64,000 nucleotides of DNA, taken from positions 186,001-250,000 of the forward strand of contig NZ_FRXO01000005.1 in the NCBI RefSeq assembly GCF_900148505.1. Reading direction: 5' to 3'. Positions within the stretch are counted from its first letter, which is position 1, and every line of letters starts with the position of its first letter. Under the pieces are notes generated by a model, which was given only the letters and a program-made list of their open reading frames with translations, was not told the DNA's origin and made no database searches. The position numbers and the translations under genes are program-made. This DNA comes from Pseudoxanthobacter soli DSM 19599 (GTDB lineage: Bacteria; Pseudomonadota; Alphaproteobacteria; Rhizobiales; Segnochrobactraceae). Below are positions 28,907-37,964 of the stretch, one piece after another.

Positions 28907-30382
28907 ATGTCCCACGATTTCGACCCGAATGACGTCGCCGCCATCACCGATCACCTGATCGGAGGGCGGCGCGTTGCCGGCGACGGCGCGGAAATCGCGC
29001 TGGTTCGTCCCTCGGATGGCGCCGCGATCGGCACCATCCGCGCGGCCGACGAGGCGCTGGTGGACGAGGCGATGCAGAACGCCGCCGAGGTGCGCGTCAC
29101 CTCCGGCTGGGCCACCGCCACGCCGCTGGAGCGGGCGCGGGTTCTGAAGGCGTGGGCCGACCTGATCGACGCGCGGCGCACCGAACTCGGACGGCTCGAA
29201 GCGGCGACGACGACCCGGCCGGTGGCCGACGTCATCACCCGCGATCTCGTCCGGGCCGCGGGCGCCGTGCGCTATTTCGCCGAATGGGCCGACAAGGTCG
29301 AAGGCGCGCTGATCGCCGGGGCGAACAGCGGCACGACCCTGCTGAAGCCGGAGCCCTACGGCGTCATCGCCTCCATCGCGCCGTTCAACTTTCCGGCGAT
29401 CAACGCGATCTGGAAGTCGGCGCCTGCGCTGGCGACCGGCAACGCGGTGGTGCTGAAACCGTCGGAACTGACCCCGTCCTCGGCCGTGATGATCGCCGAA
29501 CTCGCGATCGAGGCGGGACTGCCGGCGGGCCTGTTCAATGTCGTCCAGGGCGCCGGCGCCACCGGTTCCGCGCTGGTGCGCCATCCCCTGACGGGCAAGA
29601 TCACCTTCACCGGCTCGTCGGCGACCGGCGCGCGGGTGATGGCGGATGCGGCGATGACCGGAACCAAGCCGCTGACCCTGGAACTCGGCGGCAAAACCCC
29701 CCAGCTCGTCATGGACGACGCCCACGATCTGGAGGCGCTCGCCGCCACCATCGCCGGCGGCTTCCTCGCCAATGCCGGTCAGGTCTGCACCGCCGGCTCG
29801 CGGCTGATCGCGCCGCGCCGTCTTCTCGGCGAACTCACCGAGCGGATCGTGGCGCTCGCGGAGGCGCGCGTGGCCGGCCCGACATGGGACACCCGCGCGA
29901 CCCTTCCGCCGATCATCAGCGAGAAGCAGGCGGCCCGCATCGACCGCATGATCGCCGAGACGGTGGCCGACGGCGCCACCGTCATCACCGGCGGCCGGCG
30001 CTGCAGCAACATGAATGCGGGCGCCTATGTCGAGCCGACGGTGCTCTCCGGCGTGCCCGACACGTCGGTCGGCTTCCGCGAGGAATTCTTCGGGCCCGTG
30101 CTGTCGGTCTACGGCTACGACGACGAGGACGAGGCGCTCGCGATGGCGAACCATCCGCGCTACGCGCTCGCCGCCAGCCTCTACACCACCAGCGCCGCCA
30201 AGGCGCTCGCGCTTCCCGCGCGCCTCAATGCCGGCACGGTGTGGGTCAACGGCCACGGCCGCCAGCCCGATTTCGCCACCCCGCAGGGCGGCTTCGCCGG
30301 CTCCGGCTTCGGCAAGGAGATGGGGCGTGCGGGGCTTGAGGGCTTCCTGCGCTTCAAAACCGTCTGGCTCAACCACGGCTGA
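28907..30382 (+). CDS. Aldehyde dehydrogenase (first of two in the locus)
   Basis: 491 residues, NAD(P)-dependent ALDH superfamily. Catalytic Cys294 (GQVCTAGS), general base Glu259 (LELGGK) and oxyanion Asn161 (PFNFP) are present. The usual GKP motif in the N-terminal third is replaced by TTTRPV, which sets it apart from the second copy. The start ATG is well supported by a preceding aggagaggcac. It likely oxidises a semialdehyde from the pathway; 2-oxoglutarate semialdehyde is one candidate. The GMC gene begins four bases after its stop. Confidence 0.88.
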   Translation: MSHDFDPNDVAAITDHLIGGRRVAGDGAEIALVRPSDGAAIGTIRAADEALVDEAMQNAAEVRVTSGWATATPLERARVLKAWADLIDARRTELGRLEAATTTRPVADVITRDLVRAAGAVRYFAEWADKVEGALIAGANSGTTLLKPEPYGVIASIAPFNFPAINAIWKSAPALATGNAVVLKPSELTPSSAVMIAELAIEAGLPAGLFNVVQGAGATGSALVRHPLTGKITFTGSSATGARVMADAAMTGTKPLTLELGGKTPQLVMDDAHDLEALAATIAGGFLANAGQVCTAGSRLIAPRRLLGELTERIVALAEARVAGPTWDTRATLPPIISEKQAARIDRMIAETVADGATVITGGRRCSNMNAGAYVEPTVLSGVPDTSVGFREEFFGPVLSVYGYDDEDEALAMANHPRYALAASLYTTSAAKALALPARLNAGTVWVNGHGRQPDFATPQGGFAGSGFGKEMGRAGLEGFLRFKTVWLNHG

Positions 30383-30386
30383 GATC

Positions 30387-32084
30387 ATGTCCGAACACGC
30401 GTATGACTATATCGTCGTCGGCGGCGGCGCGGCGGGCGCCGTGCTGGCGAGCCGGCTCTCGGAGATGTCGACCCTGAAGGTCGCGCTCGTCGAGGCCGGA
30501 CGCGATACGCCGCCCGGCGCCGAGCCGGCCGACACGCTCGATGCCTATCCGATCGTCGCCTATTTCAACCGGCTCTATCACTGGCAGAACCTGACGGTTC
30601 ACCTCACGGATCCGAAGCCCGGCGCGCCGGGACGGCGCTACGAGCAGGCGCGCGTCATGGGCGGGGGCACCTCGATCAACGGCCAGTTCGCCTTCCGCGG
30701 CGTGCCGTGGGACTACGATCACTGGCGCGAGGACGGCGCCGAGGGCTGGGGCTGGAACGACGTCCTGCCCTATTTCCGCAAGCTGGAAACGGACCTCGAT
30801 TTCGGCGACAGCCAGCTCCACGGCAGTCATGGCCCGATGCCGCTGCGCCGCATCCCCGAAAAGGACTGGTCGCCGTTCGCGAAGACGGTCGCGCGGGTTC
30901 TCGACAAAAAGGGCGTCCGCAATATCGGCGATCACAACGGCGTCTTCGACGACGGCTATTTCCCGATGACCATCAACAATGTCGGCGGCGAGCGGGTCTC
31001 GACGGCGCGCGCCTATCTGACCCGCGAGGTCAGGGCGCGGCCCAATCTCACCATTCTCGCCGAGACCGAGCTGAAGGAACTCGTGTTCGAGGGCAGCCGC
31101 GTCACCGGCCTCAAGGCAGTCGGGCCACAGGGACCCGTCACACTGAAGGCGCGGGAGGTGATCCTCTCCACCGGCGCGCTGCAGACCCCGGCCCACCTGA
31201 TGCGCGCTGGCATCGGCCCGGCGGCGCACCTGAAGACCCACGGTATCGCGGTGCGGGCGGACCGGCCCGGCGTCGGGCAGAACCTGCAGGACCACCCGAT
31301 GGTGGCCTTCGCGGCCTATCTGCCGAAATCCGCCCGGCTGCCGTCGACCCAGCGCCGCCACATCCAGCTCGGTTACCGCTATTCCTCCGGCCTGCCGGAC
31401 ACGACGCCGGGCGACATGTTCGTGCTGCCGTCGAACCGCGCCGCCTGGCACCCGCTCGGCCGCCGTCTCGCCTCCATCCTCGTCTGCGTGAACCGGCCCT
31501 ATTCCACCGGCGAGGTGCGCCTGCAGGGCCGCGACACCGACACCGCGCCCTTCATCAATTTCCGCCAGCTTTCCGACGAGCGCGACCTCAAGCGGCTGGA
31601 GGACGGGATGCACCGGCTGTGGGGCATCGTCAACGATCCGGCGATGAACGGGGTGATCGAGAGCATCTTCCCGGCGACGTTCTCCGAGCGCGTGCGCAAG
31701 CTCGGCGCGGTGAGCCGCACCAACTGGTTCATGACGCTTGTGGCCGCGGGAATCATGGGCACCGGTTCGCTCTCCCGGAAGCTGATGATTGAGAACGTCA
31801 TCACGCCGGGCCTGAAGGCGCGGGACATGATGGGCTCGCCGCAGGCGCTGCGCGACTGGATTATGGAGAACGCCTGCGGCAGCTGGCACGCCTCCGGCAC
31901 CTGCCGGATCGGCCGGCCCGACGATCCCCGCGCGGTCGTCGACAGCGAGGCCCGGGTGATCGGGGTCGAGGGGCTGCGCGTGGTCGACGCCTCGATCATG
32001 CCGGCGGTGATCAGCGCCAACACCATGCTGACGACCGTCATGGCGGGCGAGAAGATCGCCGACGCCATCAAGTCCGGCCGGTAG
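30387..32084 (+). CDS. GMC-family FAD oxidoreductase
   Basis: 565 residues. The FAD-binding GxGxxG lies at residues 12-17 (VVGGGAAGAVLASRL). The GMC signature appears around QARVMGGGTSINGQ, and the second signature at STGALQTPAHLMRAGIG. The C-terminal catalytic region has SWHASGTCRIG and MPAVISANTMLTTVM. GMC enzymes typically oxidise alcohols such as choline or sugars. Here it occupies the place where hydroxyproline pathways normally have a DAO-type D-hydroxyproline dehydrogenase, so it may act on a hydroxyproline-derived alcohol or on an unrelated alcohol. No signal peptide, so cytoplasmic. Confidence 0.9.
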   Translation: MSEHAYDYIVVGGGAAGAVLASRLSEMSTLKVALVEAGRDTPPGAEPADTLDAYPIVAYFNRLYHWQNLTVHLTDPKPGAPGRRYEQARVMGGGTSINGQFAFRGVPWDYDHWREDGAEGWGWNDVLPYFRKLETDLDFGDSQLHGSHGPMPLRRIPEKDWSPFAKTVARVLDKKGVRNIGDHNGVFDDGYFPMTINNVGGERVSTARAYLTREVRARPNLTILAETELKELVFEGSRVTGLKAVGPQGPVTLKAREVILSTGALQTPAHLMRAGIGPAAHLKTHGIAVRADRPGVGQNLQDHPMVAFAAYLPKSARLPSTQRRHIQLGYRYSSGLPDTTPGDMFVLPSNRAAWHPLGRRLASILVCVNRPYSTGEVRLQGRDTDTAPFINFRQLSDERDLKRLEDGMHRLWGIVNDPAMNGVIESIFPATFSERVRKLGAVSRTNWFMTLVAAGIMGTGSLSRKLMIENVITPGLKARDMMGSPQALRDWIMENACGSWHASGTCRIGRPDDPRAVVDSEARVIGVEGLRVVDASIMPAVISANTMLTTVMAGEKIADAIKSGR

Positions 32085-32097
32085 GAGAGACCACGCC

Positions 32098-33093
32098 ATG
32101 GCGATCCGCCGCTGGATCTCGACCATCGACAGCCACACGGCGGGCCACCCGACGCGGGTGGTCACCGGGGGCGTGCCGCCGCTCCACGGCGACACGGTCG
32201 CCGACCGTTGCGACGATTTCCGCGCCCGCTTCGATGCCCTGCGCACGTTCCTGCTGCACGAGCCGCGCGGCCATGCGGCGATGGTGGGCGTGGTGATGAC
32301 CGAAAGCCGGCGCGCCGATTTCGGCGCCTTCTTTCTCGGCAGCTACAAATATCTGGAGATGTGCGGGCACGCGACCATCGGGCTCGCCGTCACGCTCGAC
32401 CACATGGGCCTGATCGGCCCCTCCGACGTGCCGGAGAGCGCGTTCACGCTGGAGGTTCCGGCCGGGATCATCACGGTGCACGTTCGCCGTGCCGGCGGTG
32501 CCGTGGCCGCCGTCACCTTCGAGAACGTGCCAGCCCATGTCGCCTCTAGCGGCGTAACCGTCGAGGCCGTCGGGGTGAGCGTTTCGGCCGACGTCGTCTG
32601 GGGTGGCAACTGGTACGGGCTCGTCGAAGCCCGATCGGCCGGGGTGGAGCTTACCCCCGCCGGCGTTTCTCACGCCATGGCCACGGGCTCCGCGCTCAAG
32701 GCCCGGCTCAACGCGATGATCGCCGCCGGCGAGGTGCCGGGCGTCGGCCGGCCGGTCGATTCCATCCTATTCTACGACAGACGGGCCGATGCCGGCGGCG
32801 TGATCAGCCGCCAGCTCGTGGTGCTGGAATCGAACAAGTTCGACCGCTCGCCCTGCGGCACCGGCTCTTCCGCGCGCCTCGCGCAGATGGTGGCGCGCGG
32901 CGAGATCGGCCTCGGCCAGCCGATCCGCACCCGCAACATCCTCGACGTCGATTTCACCGCCACGGCCAAGGCGATCGAGGGGCGCACCGACGCCATCGAG
33001 CCGCACATCGTCGGGCTTGCCCACATCACCGGCGAACACCGCTTCGTGCTTTCCGACGGCGATCCCCTGCCGGACGGCTTCCTCTGCCGCTGA
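32098..33093 (+). CDS. Proline racemase-family enzyme, second copy
   Basis: 331 residues. Both catalytic cysteines are present: Cys89 in EMCGHATIG and Cys253 in DRSPCGTGSS. It matches the C-terminal domain of the regulator at 22486-24381 in several blocks (DSHTAGHPT against ETHTEGHPT; LLHEPRGH in both; ADFGAFF in both; KFDRSP in both). It is probably an epimerase for a hydroxyproline isomer. Having two intact racemases in one operon suggests different isomers or directions. It begins 14 bases after the GMC gene, preceded by taggagagacc. Confidence 0.88.
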   Translation: MAIRRWISTIDSHTAGHPTRVVTGGVPPLHGDTVADRCDDFRARFDALRTFLLHEPRGHAAMVGVVMTESRRADFGAFFLGSYKYLEMCGHATIGLAVTLDHMGLIGPSDVPESAFTLEVPAGIITVHVRRAGGAVAAVTFENVPAHVASSGVTVEAVGVSVSADVVWGGNWYGLVEARSAGVELTPAGVSHAMATGSALKARLNAMIAAGEVPGVGRPVDSILFYDRRADAGGVISRQLVVLESNKFDRSPCGTGSSARLAQMVARGEIGLGQPIRTRNILDVDFTATAKAIEGRTDAIEPHIVGLAHITGEHRFVLSDGDPLPDGFLCR

Positions 33094-33136
33094 GCCAACA
33101 GGCGATCCGCCTCATTCCCGGATCCTGGAGACGACC

Positions 33137-34591
33137 ATGACCAACCTTCCCGACTATGATGAAACCATCGAGCTTCTGATCGACGGCACCTGGTGCCAGG
33201 GCTCCGACGGCAAGAGCGAGGTGCTTGAGAACCCGGCCACCGGCGCCGCGCTCGGCACCGTGCCTCATGCCTCCGACGCCGATCTCGCCCGCGCTCTCGA
33301 TGCCGCGCAGCGCGGCTTCCGGGTCTGGAAGGCGATGACCGCGCAGGCGCGCTACACGCTGATGATGAAGGCCGCCGACCTCATCGAGGCGCGCAAGGAG
33401 CGGATCGGGCGTCTCCTGACCATGGAGAACGGCAAGCCGCTCGGCGAGGCCGTGCCCGAGGTGCAGTTCGCCGCCGACGCCACGCGCTGGTACGCCGAGG
33501 AAGGCAAACGCGCCTATGGCCGCATCGTGCCGGCCCGCGCCGCGAACGTGCGCCAGATGGTGCTGAAGGAGCCGGTCGGTCCGGTCGTCGCGTTCGCGGC
33601 GTGGAACTTCCCGTCCTCCAACGTCATCCGCAAGATCGCCGGCGCGCTCGGCGCCGGGTGCTCGATCATCATCAAGCCGGCGGAAGAGACGCCGGGCACG
33701 GCGGTCGCGATCGCGCGCTGCTTCCAGGAGGCCGGGCTGCCGGCGGGCGTGCTCAACGTCGTCTTCGGCGAGCCGTCGCATGTCAGCGAGGTGCTGCTGG
33801 CCTCGCCGATCCCGAAGGCGGTGACGCTGACCGGCTCGACCGCGGTCGGCAAGCAGCTCGCCCGCCTCTCCGCCGAGACGCTGAAGCGCTGCACCATGGA
33901 ACTCGGCGGCCACGCGCCGGTGATCGTCCACGGCGACGCGGATCTCGACCTTGCCGCGCGCACGCTGGCCGCCTTCAAGTTCCGCAATGCCGGTCAGGTC
34001 TGCACCTCGCCGACGCGCTTCTTCATCCATGAATCGCTCTACGAGCCGTTCATCGAGCGTTTCGTCGGGCTCGCCTCCGCGCTGAAGGTCGGCAACGGCC
34101 TCGACGCCGACACCCAGATGGGGCCGATGATCGCCCGCCGCCGGCTCGCGGCGATGGAGGAACTGGTGAACGATGCCGTCGCCAAGGGTGCCAGCCTGAA
34201 GCTCGGCGGCCGCCGCATCGGCAACCAGGGCCACTTCTTTGCGCCGACCGTGCTCGCCGACGTCCCGGCGGATGCCGCGATCATGTCGCGCGAGCCGTTC
34301 GGTCCGATCGCGCCGATCACGTCCTTCTCCGGCTTCGATGAGGTGATCGAGCGGGCGAATGCGCTGCCCTACGGCCTCGCCTCCTTCGTCTTCACCCGCT
34401 CCGGGGGGTTGGCGGCCCGCACCGAGGAAGCGCTCGACGCCGGCCTCGTCGGCGTCAACCACATGGCGGTGTCGACGCCGGAAACGCCGTTCGGCGGCGT
34501 GAACGAATCCGGCTACGGCTCCGAAAGCGGCATCGAAGGGCTCGACGCCTTCCTGCGCACCAAGTTCGTCACCGAACTCGCCGCGCTCTGA
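33137..34591 (+). CDS. Succinate/2-oxoglutarate-semialdehyde-type aldehyde dehydrogenase (second copy)
   Basis: 484 residues. Catalytic Cys289 (GQVCTSPT), Glu255 (MELGGHAP), Asn157 (AWNFPSS) and the ENGKP motif (98-102) are typical of the succinate-semialdehyde dehydrogenase group, which includes 2-oxoglutarate-semialdehyde dehydrogenases of hydroxyproline and arabinose pathways. It would complete conversion to 2-oxoglutarate. It is the last gene of the locus and ends just before a hairpin shared with the convergent antiporter gene. Confidence 0.92.
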   Translation: MTNLPDYDETIELLIDGTWCQGSDGKSEVLENPATGAALGTVPHASDADLARALDAAQRGFRVWKAMTAQARYTLMMKAADLIEARKERIGRLLTMENGKPLGEAVPEVQFAADATRWYAEEGKRAYGRIVPARAANVRQMVLKEPVGPVVAFAAWNFPSSNVIRKIAGALGAGCSIIIKPAEETPGTAVAIARCFQEAGLPAGVLNVVFGEPSHVSEVLLASPIPKAVTLTGSTAVGKQLARLSAETLKRCTMELGGHAPVIVHGDADLDLAARTLAAFKFRNAGQVCTSPTRFFIHESLYEPFIERFVGLASALKVGNGLDADTQMGPMIARRRLAAMEELVNDAVAKGASLKLGGRRIGNQGHFFAPTVLADVPADAAIMSREPFGPIAPITSFSGFDEVIERANALPYGLASFVFTRSGGLAARTEEALDAGLVGVNHMAVSTPETPFGGVNESGYGSESGIEGLDAFLRTKFVTELAAL

Positions 34592-34614
34592 CGCTCTGAC
34601 GCGGTCCCGGAGGC

Positions 34615-34640
34615 GCGCCCCCGTTCAGCGCCGGGGGCGC
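34615..34640. terminator. Hairpin at the convergent end of the catabolic locus and the antiporter gene
   Basis: Nine-bp stem gcgcccccg (34615-34623) with cgggggcgc (34632-34640), loop of eight bases. It overlaps the stop codon of the minus-strand antiporter (34625-34627). There is no T-run. Confidence 0.45.
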
Positions 34641-36457
34641 AGCCTTCGGGCGGCGGAGGCGATGTGGCGGGGCAGGCGGTCGAGGCCGGCGCGGGTGGCT
34701 GCCGCATGCCAGAGGGTGCGCGGCAGCACCGGGGCGGATTCCTCCGGCGGCAGGCGCAGGCCGGCGACCGCCACCTTTCCGTTCGTCACCTTGCGGGCGA
34801 TCATGGTCGCCTCGCCGAACGAGATGGCGTCGTTCTCCTCCGGCTCGTCGTCGAACCGCGCGGCGAACAGTTCCGCAACCGTCATGTTCATCTGCTCGCC
34901 GGAGATCGGCAGCCCGTAGAGTTCCGCCAGCAGGCCGAGCACGGCAGTGCCGTTGAAGCGGAACTCGCCGACCGAGGCGGCCTCGCGGAACGAGGTCTCG
35001 CCGAACGGCCGGAACAGCCGGTCGAGTTCGGGCACGCGCTGGGTCGGCACCACGAGATAGGCGTAGTCGCCCGGCACCAGCCGCCCGGCGTCGAGCGGGT
35101 TCAGCACCTCGGCGCCGCGCACCACCAGCACCGGCACGGCCCAGCCGGGCAGCACCGTGTCGCCCGCGGCCGCCGGGCTGTCGGCCAGCAGCGGATAGCC
35201 CACCATTTCGCGCTCGATCTGGCCGGGAAGGTCGAGCTCGGTGCGCGTCACCGGGCGGACGGTGCGGGCAAGCGCGATGTCGAACCGGCGCGCGGCGGCG
35301 GTGATGGTCCAGCCCTGCACCAGCAGCGAGACGAGCACCACGAAGAACGCGATGTTGAAATAGATCTGGGCGTGGGGCGCGCCGACCAGCATGGGAATGG
35401 TGGCGAGGAAGATGCTGACCGCACCGCGCAGGCCCACCCACGAGATGAAGCCCTTCTCGCGCCGGGTGAAGCCGAACGGGGTCAGGCAGAGCCACACCGC
35501 CAGCGGCCGGCCGACGATGATGAGGAAGGCCGAGATCACGATGCCGGGGATGGCGACGTCGATCAGGGCCGACGGCGTGATCAGGAGGCCCAGCACCAGG
35601 AACATGCCGATCTGGCAGAGCCAGGTGGCGGCCGACAGAAAGCCCTGGGTGTTGGGCAGGCCGCGCACCGGCCGGTTGCCGGTGACGAGACCGGCGAGAT
35701 AGACGGCCAGGAAGCCGCTGCCGTCGGCGGCCGCGGTCAGGGCATAGATCAGCACCGCCACCGTGGCCACGAACGGCCCGTTGAGACCCGCGGGCAGGCT
35801 GAGCCGGTTCAGGCACCAGACGATGCCGAACCCGCCGGCCACGCCGAGCCCGGCGCCCAGCACCAGCTGCCGGGCGAGGTTGGTCGCGATCACCCAGTCC
35901 CAGCCCTCGTGACGGGCCATTACCAGTTCGAGCAGCACCATGACGAGGAAGACGGCGACGGGGTCGTTGGTGCCCGATTCGATCTCGAGCGTCGCGCCGA
36001 TCCGCCGGCGCAGTTGCAGCCCGCCGGCACGCAGCAGGAAGAACACCGCCGCTGCGTCCGTCGAGGCGACCGCGGCCCCGAGCAGGAACCCTTCCGTCCA
36101 GCTCAGCGGCAGCAGCAGATGGGCGACCGCGCCCGTCAGCCCGGTGGTGACGAGAACGCCGACGGTCGACAGCAGCAGGGCCGGCGAGAAGGCGCCGCGT
36201 GCCGCCCGCATCCTGGTCTGCAGCCCGCCGTCGAACAGGATCACGGCGAGCGCCGTGGAACCGATCAGGTAGGTCAGGCGATAGTCCGAGAAATGGATCC
36301 CGCCCGGCCCATCCTCGCCCACCAGCATTCCGATCGCCAGGAAGACGAGGATCAGGGGCGCGCCGAAGCGGGTCGCAATAAGGCTTGAGAGAATGCCGAC
36401 CGCCACCACCAGCGCCGCAAGCATCAGGATGGTGTTGATGAAGCCGATGCTTGCCAT
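34625..36457 (-). CDS. CPA1-type potassium/proton antiporter (NhaP2/CvrA-like)
   Basis: 610 residues from the ATG at 36457. About twelve hydrophobic segments occupy residues 1-395, with exchanger motifs including FDGGLQT, AAVASTDAAAVF and ESGTNDPVAVFL (the acidic residues typical of ion binding). The cytoplasmic C-terminus (about 405-545) contains a TrkA-C-like regulatory segment (FRFNGTAVLG region). It would exchange K+ or Na+ for protons at the inner membrane. An upstream in-frame extension to 36544 is unlikely because it is basic and unconserved. Monocistronic. Confidence 0.9.
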   Translation of the reverse strand: MASIGFINTILMLAALVVAVGILSSLIATRFGAPLILVFLAIGMLVGEDGPGGIHFSDYRLTYLIGSTALAVILFDGGLQTRMRAARGAFSPALLLSTVGVLVTTGLTGAVAHLLLPLSWTEGFLLGAAVASTDAAAVFFLLRAGGLQLRRRIGATLEIESGTNDPVAVFLVMVLLELVMARHEGWDWVIATNLARQLVLGAGLGVAGGFGIVWCLNRLSLPAGLNGPFVATVAVLIYALTAAADGSGFLAVYLAGLVTGNRPVRGLPNTQGFLSAATWLCQIGMFLVLGLLITPSALIDVAIPGIVISAFLIIVGRPLAVWLCLTPFGFTRREKGFISWVGLRGAVSIFLATIPMLVGAPHAQIYFNIAFFVVLVSLLVQGWTITAAARRFDIALARTVRPVTRTELDLPGQIEREMVGYPLLADSPAAAGDTVLPGWAVPVLVVRGAEVLNPLDAGRLVPGDYAYLVVPTQRVPELDRLFRPFGETSFREAASVGEFRFNGTAVLGLLAELYGLPISGEQMNMTVAELFAARFDDEPEENDAISFGEATMIARKVTNGKVAVAGLRLPPEESAPVLPRTLWHAAATRAGLDRLPRHIASAARRLRPRR

Positions 36458-36761
36458 GGATCCGTCTGTAACGATGCCGTGTCTGGAGATGCCGTCGCCG
36501 CGAGGATAGTCCGGTCGGATCGTCGCGAGCCGACCGGAAAGCACTCCGAAGACGGTGCCGACGATAACGGCCGATTCGCGCTCGCGAAACCGTTGCGAGG
36601 TCGCCGGAACGTTATGACCGGGGGTGTTGCCGAACGGCTGCGGCGTCCCCGCCCGGAGCAGGCCGGGACGGGAAGTTGCGTGAAGGGCTCGCGATATCGG
36701 CGGGCTGGCAGTACAACGTCGCGGCAGCGATGCGGCGACCAGACAGGAGCGAGGGCGGAAT

Positions 36762-37055
36762 ATGGTAGAGTGCCGGACGATGGCAGACGTTCGCCGGGAA
36801 ATCGATCGTATCGACCGTGCGCTCGTCGATCTGATGGCCGAACGGCAGGGCTATATCGAGCAGGCCGCGCGTATCAAGGCCAATCGCGATGAAGTTCACG
36901 ATGATGCCCGCATAGAGGATGTCGTTGCCAAGGTGCTGGCAACCGCCGCCGAGCGGGGCCTTTCCGCGGATATTGCCGAGCCGGTGTGGAGACTGTTGAT
37001 CGCAAAGTCGATCGAGCACGAATTCAATGCCTTCGATCGCCGCAAGGACAGTTGA
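36762..37055 (+). CDS. Chorismate mutase, AroQ type
   Basis: 97 residues from ATG 36762, which is preceded by aggagcgagggcgga; an internal ATG at 36780 would give 91 residues. The all-helical AroQ domain is recognisable: VRREIDRIDRALVDLMAER (helix 1 with the catalytic arginine), IKANRDEVHDDARIEDVV (second arginine and lysine region), and the C-terminal helix LLIAKSIEHEF. It converts chorismate to prephenate for phenylalanine and tyrosine synthesis, or acts as an isochorismate lyase-like relative. It stands alone. Confidence 0.88.
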   Translation: MVECRTMADVRREIDRIDRALVDLMAERQGYIEQAARIKANRDEVHDDARIEDVVAKVLATAAERGLSADIAEPVWRLLIAKSIEHEFNAFDRRKDS

Positions 37056-37429
37056 GGCTGGCGGTATGTCTGCGGTGTTGTTTTCGCTGCCGCACGTCTA
37101 GTGCGCCTCGATCTGGAATCGAGGGTGGCCTAAAAGGCTTGCAGTCAGCCTGAATTCAGAGCAGGGTGAAGCGCACGGAAATGTCGCTTCCCCGTTTCCA
37201 TTGCTCCGGCGGTGTTCTGCACTTCGCGACGGGGTGATCAACTCCTGAAGAGACGCGAACTTAACGCGGCATAGCAATTTGAGGTGTGCATTTAGCTTCG
37301 AGAGATTTTTGGAAGACCGCCGGGTTTCCGGTTGAGCAGCTTCCGAAGAGCCGGTTTCGAAGACATGATGTTGCCCTCCCCCGCAAATCCAGAAATTCGA
37401 CCTCAAGCCCCCGGTCTGAAGAAAACTCG
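37056..37429. other. Intergenic region between the chorismate mutase gene and a small coiled-coil gene
   Basis: A 374-base, comparatively AT-rich spacer. I see short dyads (ctcgat-ctgga-atcgag near 37107-37123; gcctaaaaggc at 37129-37139) but no supported gene or RNA family. It presumably contains the promoter of the small gene at 37430. Confidence 0.35.
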
Positions 37430-37606
37430 ATGAATAAAGAACTCGTTGAACTGTCCGCACGTTTGAAGGACGCTCAAAAGGAGCTGATCCTCTCGGCTGC
37501 ACGGGCGAAGATGATGCCGTCGGACAGCGTGATCCGGAAGATCGCCGAACTCGAGCAGGCGATCGTCGCGACCGAAACCCTCATCGAGGAACAGGCCGGC
37601 CGCTGA
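37430..37606 (+). CDS. Small helical/coiled-coil protein of unknown function
   Basis: 58 residues (start MNKELVELSARLKDAQKEL), highly charged and predicted to form two helices with heptad-like leucines (LVELSARLKDAQKELIL and VIRKIAELEQAIVATETLIEEQ). No family is recognised. The start follows gaagaaaactcg, a weak ribosome-binding site. Regular amphipathic helices and codon use close to the neighbours make translation plausible. Confidence 0.55.
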   Translation: MNKELVELSARLKDAQKELILSAARAKMMPSDSVIRKIAELEQAIVATETLIEEQAGR

Positions 37607-37964
37607 CGCGGCTTTGGCCATCGGATCGTTCGGCGGCGGATTGTCTCGCCTGAATGGCTGCCGGCGTCGGCCGGTTCCGTCCGGGCGTGTCGACGTCCGA
37701 CCGGCCTGAGCGTCGGCGGGTGACGTCGGCCGCGCCGGTTCGGCGTCGGTCGTGTCCTGTCGTTTCGCGCACATTGTCGTTTCGCGCGTCTTGTCGTTTC
37801 GCGCGCCTTGCCGTCGTGCACCTTGCCGACGCGCGGCGCAGGGGCGGCTTTGGGGCTTGCCGTCGCAGGGGTGGCGCTGCTATCCCGTGCGCCCCGCCGG
37901 GCTCCCTTCGTCGTGCCCGCCGGCCGCAAAGCGGCGGGGTGCGGCCGACGGACGAGACGGCATC
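37607..37964. other. Intergenic region upstream of the Hsp70-like gene
   Basis: A 358-base spacer with no supported gene. Its notable element is the three-copy 17-base repeat described separately (37757-37821). It should contain the promoter of the Hsp70-like gene. Confidence 0.35.
37757..37821. repeat. 17-base tandem repeat upstream of the Hsp70-like gene
   Basis: The core tgtcgtttcgcgc occurs at 37758-37770, 37775-37787 and 37792-37804 (period 17). A degenerate fourth unit (tgccgtcgtgc) follows at about 37809-37819. Confidence 0.85.

Noticed and set aside
35000..36388. Plus-strand open frame opposite the antiporter gene
   Set aside because: His/Gln/Asp/Arg-rich complement of membrane-helix codons; a typical shadow.
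37757..37821. CRISPR-like array
   Set aside because: The repeats are 13-17 bases with no unique spacers between them, so it is a simple tandem repeat.
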